This document shows, piece after piece, positions 1 to 7,440 of a stretch of DNA of 34,797 nucleotides. Location of the stretch: positions 1 to 34,797 of IMG/VR virus record IMGVR_UViG_3300012205_000007; one strand, written 5' to 3'. Position 1 is the first letter of the stretch. Every line of letters starts with the position of its first letter. The notes below the pieces were generated by a model. It searched no databases, was not told the origin of the DNA, and saw only the letters and a program-made list of their open reading frames with translations. This DNA comes from a virus. A program made the translations under genes and the position numbers.

Positions 1-359
1 GTAGATTTGCTGTTTATCAAGAATTTTTCAATGCTCACATCCCCTTGTAGATAAGTTATGCCAGGATGAGATTCAGGATCGGTCCATAATTGACCATCAA
101 GAAAATCATTAACTATAGCTTGTGCAATAATGAAACTTGGGGTGACTATTCTAGTAGGCTTCTTTTGATCTGCAACATACATCATATGCTCACTGGCCCC
201 CACAGTAAGTTTCTGTGGGTGAGAGTCATCCAAGCAAGCCGGAATCTCAAATCTACCAGGATATAGGCCAGGCATGAATTGAGATACTAGATATGGAACA
301 ATAGAAAATACTGTACTCTTATCATGCTTAAACTGATCAATCATGCTTGATTCTGTCAT
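1..359 (-). CDS. Hypothetical protein, 3' part beyond window edge
   Basis: An open frame starts with ATG at 359 and runs leftwards off the window, giving at least 119 codons without a stop. The protein begins MTESSMIDQFKHDKSTVFSI and continues as an ordinary soluble sequence (for example PGRFEIPACLDDSHPQKLT). It overlaps the end of the neighbouring small gene by 23 bases, typical of tightly packed phage late genes. It lies downstream of the capsid gene, so a head-completion or tail role is possible by position only. I do not recognise the family. Confidence 0.75.
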   Translation of the reverse strand, partial: MTESSMIDQFKHDKSTVFSIVPYLVSQFMPGLYPGRFEIPACLDDSHPQKLTVGASEHMMYVADQKKPTRIVTPSFIIAQAIVNDFLDGQLWTDPESHPGITYLQGDVSIEKFLINSKS

Positions 360-534
360 TTTCTTTTCTTACTCTCTTATTTAATCTATATACTTTGAAG
401 CCATTTAACTTATGACTAATATTCATTGTATGAACAAGACTTACCATTTCACGGTAAGAACTAAACACATATCCTCTATTAAACCTCCACTTAGCATCAT
501 CCTTATCAGTTGCTAAAGTATAAACTGGCATCAT
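337..534 (-). CDS. Small basic hypothetical protein (65 aa)
   Basis: A 65-residue basic protein starting MMPVYTLATDKDDAKWRF. Its ATG overlaps the stop of the preceding gene as ATGA (531-534), suggesting translational coupling, and its end overlaps the next gene by 23 bases. The sequence is rich in Lys/Arg (ending KRVRKENDRIKHD) and has no membrane segment or recognisable motif. Its position in the capsid-distal part of the late operon fits a small virion or assembly protein, but no function can be assigned. Confidence 0.6.
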   Translation of the reverse strand: MMPVYTLATDKDDAKWRFNRGYVFSSYREMVSLVHTMNISHKLNGFKVYRLNKRVRKENDRIKHD

Positions 535-1082
535 TTTTTATCTTTATCTATATCAAAAGCATTCAAAATAGCAGATCCAGAATGAAACTGACTGACTAGA
601 TAAGACTCATCATTTAGTACTGCTTCTACTATTTTTTCAGCATTATTTTCTTTTACATCTAATGCTGCACACATATCAGAATATCTTGCAGCCATGCTCT
701 TTGATGGACTCAAAATATGCTTAACAATTATCTGAACAACGCTCAATCTTAATGCTAAACTCACACCAGAAGACGTCTCAAACACATAAATAGCAGTATA
801 ATCTCCATTCTTTGTCTCAGGCAAATCTTTGCAGAAAGCTAAATCAGGAGGAATCCATTGCTCTAAGATCCATCTATCTTTAATCCAATTATATTTCTTA
901 ACTTCTTTAATTCTTTCGCTATGACCAATAATAATAGGCCCATGATAAATAGGATAATCTGATCGTCGCAATTCATAAAGATCCTCTGACCAACTCAGCC
1001 TGAAAAGCGGCTGAGTTGATAAAGGAATCTTGAACTGAGCTAGCCAGTCATTTATTATTCTTGATTCTTGAGTTTCTAGCAT
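531..1082 (-). CDS. Hypothetical protein downstream of major capsid
   Basis: A 183-residue protein starting MLETQESRIINDWLAQFK if the first ATG at 1082 is used. The frame stays open upstream to a TTG at 1136, but that extension runs through a low-complexity repeat (1110-1124) shared with non-coding sites, so the ATG is preferred. Neither start has a convincing ribosome-binding site. The segment FRLSWSEDLYELRR followed by aromatic-rich sequence has the look of a phage structural accessory protein. It follows the capsid gene and is coupled by ATGA to the next gene. Family not recognised. Confidence 0.7.
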   Translation of the reverse strand: MLETQESRIINDWLAQFKIPLSTQPLFRLSWSEDLYELRRSDYPIYHGPIIIGHSERIKEVKKYNWIKDRWILEQWIPPDLAFCKDLPETKNGDYTAIYVFETSSGVSLALRLSVVQIIVKHILSPSKSMAARYSDMCAALDVKENNAEKIVEAVLNDESYLVSQFHSGSAILNAFDIDKDKK

Positions 1083-1109
1083 TATACCATGTTTCAAAAT
1101 CGGGGCCTT

Positions 1110-1124
1110 GCTCGCTATGCTCGC
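1110..1124. repeat. Copy of dispersed GCGAGC-N3-GCGAGC motif
   Basis: The minus strand reads GCGAGCATAGCGAGC, two copies of GCGAGC separated by three bases. It lies just upstream of the likely ATG of the 531-1082 gene. The same element, with small changes, occurs at about eight other places in the window, both between genes and inside genes near their ends, so it is not explained by one coding sequence. Confidence 0.6.
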
Positions 1125-1173
1125 AAGATAAAGCAAAGCCCCATTTGCACCTCATGCTCCACGAACAAACTCA

Positions 1174-2460
1174 TCAATAACCAGAAGGAACCGTCAAGCC
1201 ATCAATGTATGAGATCCCAGCAGGATTAGAGACATAAAGTTGCCAGCCAGCGATGATGTAAATGATCTCGCTAGCCGCTATACCTCCAGATGCTCCTCTC
1301 ATCATGAAGTATTTATTACCATTCTGATCCTTGAACCATTGAGGCTCATAGAATTGTGTGCGTCCATAGATGTCAAGATCAATGAAGTCTATTCTCGTTT
1401 TGTCCCAAGAATAGTGAGTTCTTACAGGAGCACCAGCTAGCCGCATGTTATCTGAGAAGTACATGTCAATATTTTCCTCTTCAGGCTTTTTATTAATCAT
1501 GATAGCTTCCTGAGCAATCTCTTCATATGCAGCAGCTTGAGCAGGATGCATCCAAGCTGTTAGCCTGCGTTTCATATTGTTACTGCCCAAGCGATCTCCC
1601 GCTTTGTTCAAAGCTAATCTTGCCATGCTGAGTGCAAGAGCACCACCGGCTTGCACGCGATTTGCACGAATCTCAGGCGTAGTTGCACGATTAAATCCTA
1701 GCCATGTGCCTGTAGTTGCGCTCGATGCATGATATGGATTACCTAAAATCCAAACTGGAGGTGCTGTCCAACTTGGACTTCCAGAAGGCACAATCACATC
1801 TCCAGGCTGTACGTTGTTTGGTGAATTGGTAGCTTTGATGATCTTATTTGGACCATCAACATAGGAGATTTTCAACTCTCCAGCATAACTTGGGACATTT
1901 CTGATTGTGACTAGCGTAGGATCATAGATGTTGATCTTCTGCTTCATTCTCAGCAATCTTGCTCCGAAACCATCTGTAGTTAGAGTATATGTATCTGTTC
2001 CGCCAGCTCCGCCGACGTTTACTACAGTGGTAATCGTGCCAAGAATACCGTTGCCTGCTGTCATGCAAAGAGAATCATTGAATCTTCGAAACTCTCTCAT
2101 GCTTGATGAGATATCTCGCCGAAATGCATTTACTACTGCTTTGCGATTAGAATCAGTAGCAAATACACGTTTTTCAGTGAACTGCATTCTATGAAGAAGC
2201 TCGACAATATTTATTGTCGCCTTATCATAGTCTGGCATATCTCCAAGACCCATGTCCTGGCCGTCAGATGAATATCCACCTGAATCACCATTAGGATGAA
2301 TCTCAAGTGGCTGTCTCATCGCAATTTCAGAGACAACTTCTCCCTGACGCTTTTCTACCTGAGAATAGAATGTATCTTCTCTTTCAAATAAGATTGGAAT
2401 CTTATCACTTACACGTTCGACTTCTGTTGCTATTACTCCTGCTGATCCACCTGTTGGCAT
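1174..2460 (-). CDS. Major capsid protein (probable)
   Basis: A 428-residue protein with the size, position and composition of a phage major capsid protein: it follows the acidic scaffold-like gene and is preceded by a strong ribosome-binding site (AAAAGGAGCGAGAAATG). The N-terminal part is long and polar, as in capsid proteins with an extended arm. The middle carries Gly/Thr-rich stretches, and the C-terminal half contains WMHPAQAAAYEEIAQEA and DIYGRTQFYEPQW, typical of HK97-fold proteins of the P22/N4-like style. No alternative role fits the context better. No proteolytic prohead-protease gene is seen in the window. The assignment rests on context and general similarity, not a database search. 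Confidence 0.82.
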   Translation of the reverse strand: MPTGGSAGVIATEVERVSDKIPILFEREDTFYSQVEKRQGEVVSEIAMRQPLEIHPNGDSGGYSSDGQDMGLGDMPDYDKATINIVELLHRMQFTEKRVFATDSNRKAVVNAFRRDISSSMREFRRFNDSLCMTAGNGILGTITTVVNVGGAGGTDTYTLTTDGFGARLLRMKQKINIYDPTLVTIRNVPSYAGELKISYVDGPNKIIKATNSPNNVQPGDVIVPSGSPSWTAPPVWILGNPYHASSATTGTWLGFNRATTPEIRANRVQAGGALALSMARLALNKAGDRLGSNNMKRRLTAWMHPAQAAAYEEIAQEAIMINKKPEEENIDMYFSDNMRLAGAPVRTHYSWDKTRIDFIDLDIYGRTQFYEPQWFKDQNGNKYFMMRGASGGIAASEIIYIIAGWQLYVSNPAGISYIDGLTVPSGY

Positions 2461-2597
2461 TTCTCGCTCCTTTTAATCTGAAATTTTTCTTTTAGAATTT
2501 GGTCATAAGCAAGTTCACACATCTTGTATATAGCCTGTGCTGTTTTTGGATTAAACATGTGACCTTTACACGATATGATGTGAATTCGCTTCTTCAT
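2433..2597 (-). CDS. Small basic protein between scaffold and capsid (54 aa)
   Basis: A 54-codon frame, MKKRIHIISCKGHMFNPKTA onwards, fills the otherwise empty stretch between the scaffold-like gene and the capsid gene. It starts four bases after the scaffold stop and ends 28 bases inside the capsid gene. The capsid ribosome-binding site lies inside it. Two Cys (C10, C27) and a basic character are visible. Such overlaps are common in this genome, but the frame could be fortuitous, since the capsid leader alone would explain the spacing. Confidence 0.42.
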   Translation of the reverse strand: MKKRIHIISCKGHMFNPKTAQAIYKMCELAYDQILKEKFQIKRSEKCQQVDQQE

Positions 2598-2601
2598 AAA
2601 C

Positions 2602-3798
2602 TCAATCTAAGTTGATAATTTCAAGATCGGTCATCTTCCTGTAATCTTTCTTGTCTAAAGAAGTTTTGGCAGATCCTGATACTCTCCCACCATTAAGCTC
2701 TCTCTTTACTGGTTTTAATCTGGCTAGCTTTTCATCAGCGGCTTTCGCCTGTTTTCCTGATGCCAGTGATCGTACTTTTTCAGATATGCCGGGAATCAGC
2801 GATTTTGCACGTGCAAGGAACGTGGATACTATCTTGCTTCTATCATCAGCAGAATACCCGTTATTCTTCGCTCTTTTCCATCTACTTGTCATTACCGATT
2901 TGTGAGCAGCATCATTGCTTAACTGATTTTTTACTCGTTTAATCACCTCCTGCGCCAATTGCTGACGCATGAACTTTGAAAATACTTTGTTAGGATCAAA
3001 ATCTCTTAGAATAAGAATCTCTAAGTCTTTATCTATTTCTTTCTCAACATAGCTATAAGTTTCCTGGAATCCTTGAGCATTTTTACTTTCTCTATCTTGC
3101 TTGAGTCTATTTTGCTCTTCAGATAACCTAGCTACTTTAGAGAAAGTTAACTTACCCTCCAGAATTCCTTGTCCATCACTACCAAACAGAAATTGAGCAA
3201 CATTCTCTGCTGTGTTTCTTAAGTTTTCATCGCTACTCTTATGTAATTCTCTTACCAATCCTTCAAATATGGGAGTGACAGCCGCCTGATAAGCTTCTCT
3301 ATTTCTTTTATATAATGCTGGTAGAAAGCTCGTAGAAAATAACTCAAACGCTTTGGGATCAGTTTTTTCAATACTTTCCAACAACGGTAACGGATCGCCA
3401 GATAGAGCACTCTCAGATAAATTATTGAATGCTTCATTGTCTTGAAATGCTTCCTTGGCATCATCAACTGTTGGAAATAACTTAGTAAATTCAATCTCTC
3501 TGAAATAAGATTCTTTCAACTCAGGAAACTTAGTGAAGAATTCAGGAAATTCTGCTTTTATAGCCTTTATAGTTGGTCTGTCAAAGGGAATTTTAGGCTG
3601 TTCGGCTTCATCATCTTCTTCATCTTCCAGCTTATCTATCTTATCATCAAGCTCTTTAGCAGGCTTCTCCTCATCAGTTTCCTCAGCAACCTGCTCTTCG
3701 ACATCATCAGATAGTAATTTATCATCCTCATTAGGATGACCATTAGGAACTTCAAGCTTGTCTTCAGGCTCGCCTATTTCTAATTTATCAGCAGGCAT
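2602..3798 (-). CDS. Scaffolding protein (probable)
   Basis: A 398-residue, strongly charged protein. Residues 1-70 are extremely acidic (runs such as DKIDKLEDEEDDEAEQ), the middle is predicted helical, and the C-terminal third is basic (RWKRAKNNGYSADDRSK). An acidic N-terminus, helical body and basic C-terminal tail immediately upstream of the major capsid gene is the classic arrangement of phage scaffolding proteins, which bind capsid subunits through a basic C-terminus during procapsid assembly. The ribosome-binding site is AAGAAG ahead of the ATG. No protease domain is visible, so a separate scaffold exit mechanism is inferred. Confidence 0.8.
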   Translation of the reverse strand: MPADKLEIGEPEDKLEVPNGHPNEDDKLLSDDVEEQVAEETDEEKPAKELDDKIDKLEDEEDDEAEQPKIPFDRPTIKAIKAEFPEFFTKFPELKESYFREIEFTKLFPTVDDAKEAFQDNEAFNNLSESALSGDPLPLLESIEKTDPKAFELFSTSFLPALYKRNREAYQAAVTPIFEGLVRELHKSSDENLRNTAENVAQFLFGSDGQGILEGKLTFSKVARLSEEQNRLKQDRESKNAQGFQETYSYVEKEIDKDLEILILRDFDPNKVFSKFMRQQLAQEVIKRVKNQLSNDAAHKSVMTSRWKRAKNNGYSADDRSKIVSTFLARAKSLIPGISEKVRSLASGKQAKAADEKLARLKPVKRELNGGRVSGSAKTSLDKKDYRKMTDLEIINLD

Positions 3799-3813
3799 AA
3801 ATTTCTTCTTAAT

Positions 3814-4395
3814 CTAAAAGATTGCAGTCTGACTATTTGATGTTATCACATCAGTACCATACAAATATATCTCTCCCAACTGTGACCAAGTGATATCACC
3901 ATTATTATCAGTCCATGCTAGCTTAAAGTAATTGTATCCAGCAGTTATGACACTTGGTGTATATGTACGCGTTTCATTTGCTATCCACCCAGTCTCTCCG
4001 GTGATAGTTGAAAGTACACTCCAAGTACTACCATCAGTTGATCCTGAGACTGTAAAATCCTTAATCGCTCTAGCAAAATCAGCCGGGCCACCTTTTAGAG
4101 CGAATGATGTTAGTTTCTTTCTAGCACTTGGGCCGATATAATACTGAATATAGCCAGAAGTACCAGCGAAAATAGCATAACTATCACCAAATCCCTCATC
4201 AAATGCATTGATTGATACAGCAAATACAAAATCAGGTGAATTAGTTACTCTATATGGACTATGATCCCAACAGTAACTTCCACAAGTAGATGTCCATCCT
4301 GCTCCTCCGGTTACTAGATGAAGCACAAAATCTGGGTCGCTCGCTGCGCTCGCGATAATAAAAGTAAGCCCAAGAAACAATAATTTCTTCATCAT
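3814..4395 (-). CDS. Secreted discoidin (F5/8 type C)-like protein
   Basis: A protein of about 193 residues that begins with a clear signal peptide (MMKKLLFLGLTFIIASAASD). I chose the ATG at 4395, which overlaps the preceding stop as TAATG. An in-frame ATG at 4407 would add four residues. The mature part resembles a galactose-binding-like/F5-8C domain: KDFTVSGSTDGSTWSVLSTI followed by a WTDNNGDITWSQLGEIYLYG-type ending is characteristic. These domains bind sugars or lipids. A signal peptide on a protein inside the virion operon is odd. It may be exported to the host surface, or the leader may anchor it. It lies downstream of the collagen-like gene and likely works with it. Confidence 0.72.
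   Translation of the reverse strand: MMKKLLFLGLTFIIASAASDPDFVLHLVTGGAGWTSTCGSYCWDHSPYRVTNSPDFVFAVSINAFDEGFGDSYAIFAGTSGYIQYYIGPSARKKLTSFALKGGPADFARAIKDFTVSGSTDGSTWSVLSTITGETGWIANETRTYTPSVITAGYNYFKLAWTDNNGDITWSQLGEIYLYGTDVITSNSQTAIF
4338..4354. repeat. Copy of dispersed GAGCG-GAGCG motif inside signal-peptide codons
   Basis: The minus strand reads CGCGAGCGCAGCGAGCG, the longest copy of the dispersed element. Here it encodes the Ala/Ser-rich cleavage region (IASAASD) of the signal peptide of the discoidin-like protein. It shows that the element can be used as coding sequence. Confidence 0.6.
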
Positions 4396-5555
4396 TATTG
4401 CTGGCATCCTAATTCAACTGTCACTCGCGTAACAGTAGTAATACTATCTACATTGTATCTGATTGTATCTCCTGCTGTTACAGAAGTAGTCCAGCCAGTT
4501 AACGTAGAGCTAGTGTTTTTTGTTGCAGAGGATAAAGTAGGCTTGGCGCTTGCCGTAATCGTATCTGCAATAGTTGGAGGATAATTAGCATAAGTATCCT
4601 TCCAGAGATCAATTACTATAGATCCAGATTGATCGGCTAGCAATGTCCAGCTAGTAATTGTGCAAGCAAATGGAATTTGCAAGTCTCCTTTTATACCTGT
4701 AGTTATTGCTAACCCACCACCATCAATAACAAATGGAATTGCCTTCAATAATCCTGGGCCACTTGGTCCTGCTGGTCCGCTCACTCCACTCGCGCCAGAT
4801 ACTCCAGATATTCCTGATACTCCTGAAGGTCCTGATGGTCCACTAGGTCCTGCTGCTCCTGATGGTCCAACTGATCCTGCTGCACCTGATACTCCTGATG
4901 GCCCGCTTGCTCCAGTAGGTCCAGTAAGAGATTTTCCTCCTACTGCTCTACGATCTACTCCAGATCCTGCCCATATTCCAGATGTAGAAGCCCATGTCCA
5001 TATTGGTATTGATGTACTTGGAAAGCTTGTTATTCCTGTTACACTTGTGCAGCCTGAGCATGTTACTACTTGAGTATTAGTTCCTACCGTTAGCACGCCA
5101 GCGCTAGTAATATATATATATGCAGTATCAGATCCTGTAGTAATAGTTGCAGTTGCTGGAGACATAAACGTATATATATTATTTCCAACATTAAAAGAAC
5201 ATGGCAGCGTAGCTGACGCGCCAGGGAAAATAGTCAATATCTTAGTAGTAGTCCTAACTACACTACATCCTCCTGATGCACCTGGAGTAATTGCATTTAC
5301 CAGGCTTGCACCATTTATTCCTCCAAGGAGAATCCAGTGATCAACAGAATCACACAAAAATATATCTGCCGTTGGACCTGCATAAGTTCTAACCCATATA
5401 TCTCCTCCACGTGGAGAGCATTTACTTGGTAAAACTGGACCAGTACCAATATGATATGCAGGCCCACCTTGCCCTTCGCTACGCTGAATGACAATTATGC
5501 TAGCCACTACTATACAAACAAAAGTAGTAAGACTAATTTGCCAGAATCGATACAT
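4395..5555 (-). CDS. Collagen-like adhesin/tail-fibre protein with membrane leader
   Basis: A 386-residue protein with four parts. Residues 5-24 form a hydrophobic leader or anchor (FWQISLTTFVCIVVASIIVI). Residues about 36-79 form a module (GPVLPSKCSPRGGDIW ... DSVDHWILLGG) shared with the leucine-rich-repeat protein at 6417-7412. Residues about 212-268 are Gly-X-Y repeats (GPSG/GVSG triplets, about 19) that would form a collagen-like triple helix. Residues 270-386 form a beta-rich C-terminal domain of a type often found at the end of phage collagen-like fibres. The ribosome-binding site AGGAGC lies eight bases before the ATG at 5555. A trimeric receptor-binding fibre is likely. The leader is unexpected for a virion protein. 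Confidence 0.78.
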   Translation of the reverse strand: MYRFWQISLTTFVCIVVASIIVIQRSEGQGGPAYHIGTGPVLPSKCSPRGGDIWVRTYAGPTADIFLCDSVDHWILLGGINGASLVNAITPGASGGCSVVRTTTKILTIFPGASATLPCSFNVGNNIYTFMSPATATITTGSDTAYIYITSAGVLTVGTNTQVVTCSGCTSVTGITSFPSTSIPIWTWASTSGIWAGSGVDRRAVGGKSLTGPTGASGPSGVSGAAGSVGPSGAAGPSGPSGPSGVSGISGVSGASGVSGPAGPSGPGLLKAIPFVIDGGGLAITTGIKGDLQIPFACTITSWTLLADQSGSIVIDLWKDTYANYPPTIADTITASAKPTLSSATKNTSSTLTGWTTSVTAGDTIRYNVDSITTVTRVTVELGCQQ

Positions 5556-5877
5556 AGAGAAGTGCTCCTGCTATATCGCTTGAGAAATTCTGCTTCTTCA
5601 ATTCGATGATATTTCTATCAGCCCTATCAACATCCCAAGCATATCCCTGAGTAATGAATCCAGTTGCTGTATAAGGATCATTAATCTTCTCCGTACGAAA
5701 TATATTAGATCCTGGAGTCTGATTTTGCCATTTTAGCTCGCATACTTCACTAGGGATGTACGGAGTTTGCGAGAATGTAGGATCAAATACTGGATCAATA
5801 AAAGATGCTTTGATCAAATCCCACAAGTTATACCACGTGTTTGATGCCGTTAGTGTTAGATTAAATATCTTAGTCAT
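5533..5877 (-). CDS. Hypothetical beta-rich structural protein (114 aa)
   Basis: A 114-residue protein starting MTKIFNLTLTASNTWYNLWD with many aromatic and hydroxyl residues and no membrane segment. The composition (FNLTLTASNTWYNLWDLI ... ELKWQNQTPGSNIF) resembles small beta-sandwich virion accessory proteins found near portal and tail-fibre genes. Its last 23 bases overlap the start of the collagen-like gene. GAGAGAA precedes the ATG as a weak ribosome-binding site. Likely a virion decoration or fibre-associated protein by context. Family not established. Confidence 0.65.
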   Translation of the reverse strand: MTKIFNLTLTASNTWYNLWDLIKASFIDPVFDPTFSQTPYIPSEVCELKWQNQTPGSNIFRTEKINDPYTATGFITQGYAWDVDRADRNIIELKKQNFSSDIAGALLYVSILAN

Positions 5878-5885
5878 TTATTCTC

Positions 5886-6215
5886 TCAATTCTCACCAAA
5901 AATTGCATAGAAAGGAAATACTGATGCATTATGTCCTTCAGAACCAACAAACTCTGTACTGTATGCACCTGTAGTATGCTCATTACCATTAGATTTAAAG
6001 AAGGCAACTTTCTTACCAGGATAAATAACAGGAACATAATAATCTAAAGCAGGATCTCTTGGTGCTTCTCCTACATGAAGGTATGATGGAACCTTACCAC
6101 GCAAAGAAAATACTTCTCCACCAGCAGGGTAGTCTCCAGACATCTTGATAGTACCAACTACATGTTGATAATCCACATCACTCTTCCAGGAATCAGTTAC
6201 TGTTACGTTGATCAT
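5886..6215 (-). CDS. Hypothetical beta-rich structural protein (109 aa)
   Basis: A 109-residue protein, MINVTVTDSWKSDVDYQHVV onwards, Gly/Tyr/Val rich with a beta-sheet pattern and no transmembrane segment. The start overlaps the preceding stop as ATGA (6212-6215), indicating translational coupling. It sits among fibre-type genes, so a small virion protein or decoration role is plausible. The segment DYPAGGEVFSLRGKVPSYLHV looks like a beta-barrel but I cannot name a family. Confidence 0.65.
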   Translation of the reverse strand: MINVTVTDSWKSDVDYQHVVGTIKMSGDYPAGGEVFSLRGKVPSYLHVGEAPRDPALDYYVPVIYPGKKVAFFKSNGNEHTTGAYSTEFVGSEGHNASVFPFYAIFGEN

Positions 6216-6406
6216 ATTCTATCTCCTTTTTCTTTTAATGGAATTAGATTAAGTCTGGCAATCTCGGCTTGCACTTCAGCCTCAGTACCACAGAATAGCG
6301 TATTTTGCGTTCTAGTTACACCTGAAGACTCAAATAATGCCATCACTTTCTTGCCATCATGCACTAGACGCCAGCATTGTGTATTGGGTGAGCTATTGAT
6401 TGCCAT
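6212..6406 (-). CDS. Small hypothetical protein (64 aa)
   Basis: I place the start at the ATG at 6406 because AAGGATAACTTTATG gives a good ribosome-binding site at correct spacing. An in-frame TTG at 6448 lies inside the upstream gene. The protein begins MAINSSPNTQCWRLVHDGKK and ends with a charged helix-forming stretch (EAEVQAEIARLNLIPLKEKG). One plausible reading is a small beta-hairpin domain followed by a helix. Coupled to the next gene by ATGA. Function unknown, in the fibre/adhesin block. Confidence 0.6.
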   Translation of the reverse strand: MAINSSPNTQCWRLVHDGKKVMALFESSGVTRTQNTLFCGTEAEVQAEIARLNLIPLKEKGDRI

Positions 6407-6416
6407 AAAGTTATCC

Positions 6417-7412
6417 TTAATTCGATGTAACTGTCCATCCACGACCAAGCAAAGTTGTCTCTGCTGCTAAAGTTGGAGCAGTCCATGTAGGATGAGCAGC
6501 ATTAGACCCAGTATCAAAATAAATACTTCCACCAGAATTACCGGCAGTAACTAGACTGATAAGTATATTGCCAATGCTGGGCTCATCGAGAGCACAATTA
6601 CTAAAGTCGATAAATGATAAATTAATATTAGTATCAAAAAATGACGGTGGTAAAGTAGTTAGCAGCGTTAAATTACGAGCTGAAAAGTTAATTAAATTGA
6701 TATTATTTGCTAACAATCCAGCTGGAAATGAGGTAAACAGATTATCATGTAGATTTAATCCCCTGAGAGCAACTTGATTATCCAGGAAACCAGATGGCAA
6801 CGTAGTAAGAGCATTCGTGTCAAGATCCAATATGACCAAGTTTACAAGATTGCTAATATTAGGTACTGAAGTAAGCTGGTCACTATATAAATATAGATTA
6901 GTTAGAGCAGTATTATGACTGAATATTCCTGCTGGTAGAGTAATAAGAGGATTCGCGCCAATATCCAAAGAAGCTAGAGCAATATTGTGATCAAATACTC
7001 CGGCAGGAAGAGTGCTTAAGTTATTAGCATAAAGATCCAGATCAGTTAGATTAGTAAGCTGATCAAATATCTTGCTTGGCAGACTAGATAGATTATTATC
7101 ATGTAGTCTAAGGATAGTTAAAAAACTCATTCCATTGAAACTACCAGCAGGAAGAGTAGTAATAGGCCAATCACTCAAAACTAGCGTAGAACCAACAATA
7201 GTACTCCGCTTGTCGAACAATGCTGAAAGAGCCAGAGGAGTATCAGCTACTGAGCCAAGTTCTTTCCAATGATTAGAAGAATCACTTATATGTAATGAAA
7301 CACCTTCTGCACTATTAACTTTTACAAATATATCAGCATCCTCTGGTTTACATTTATCAGGTAATCCAGGACCAGATAAGATCCTTCCTGCTGGCGTTCC
7401 TGTTATTGACAT
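6417..7412 (-). CDS. Leucine-rich-repeat adhesin-like protein
   Basis: A 331-residue protein. Residues about 10-53 (GPGLPDKCKPEDADIF ... DSSNHWKELGS) match the N-terminal module of the collagen-like protein. Residues about 75-290 contain roughly eight leucine-rich repeats of about 24 residues, consensus LxxLxLxxNxLxxLPxGxFxxxxx. The C-terminal end (GSNAAHPTWTAPT ... LLGRGWTVTSN) resembles caps seen on phage and bacterial LRR proteins. LRR domains are protein-binding solenoids, and here a host-recognition role is likely. Unlike its collagen-like partner it has no signal peptide. The start has a GAGAG ribosome-binding site. LRR proteins are uncommon in phage virion operons. Confidence 0.82.
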   Translation of the reverse strand: MSITGTPAGRILSGPGLPDKCKPEDADIFVKVNSAEGVSLHISDSSNHWKELGSVADTPLALSALFDKRSTIVGSTLVLSDWPITTLPAGSFNGMSFLTILRLHDNNLSSLPSKIFDQLTNLTDLDLYANNLSTLPAGVFDHNIALASLDIGANPLITLPAGIFSHNTALTNLYLYSDQLTSVPNISNLVNLVILDLDTNALTTLPSGFLDNQVALRGLNLHDNLFTSFPAGLLANNINLINFSARNLTLLTTLPPSFFDTNINLSFIDFSNCALDEPSIGNILISLVTAGNSGGSIYFDTGSNAAHPTWTAPTLAAETTLLGRGWTVTSN

Positions 7413-7440
7413 CTTTTATCTCTCTTTATCCTTTTATCTT

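Noticed and set aside
3533-3739. Serine-rich plus-strand frame inside the scaffold gene
   Set aside because: Same effect: complement of the acidic Asp/Glu codons of the scaffold; no ribosome-binding site and opposite to all neighbours.
4740-4930. Possible tandem-repeat or CRISPR-like array
   Set aside because: The 9-base periodicity is the Gly-X-Y coding of the collagen region and lacks constant repeats with unique spacers.
4660-5073. Proline-rich plus-strand frame of 137 codons
   Set aside because: It is the reverse complement of the Gly-Pro-Ser collagen repeats.
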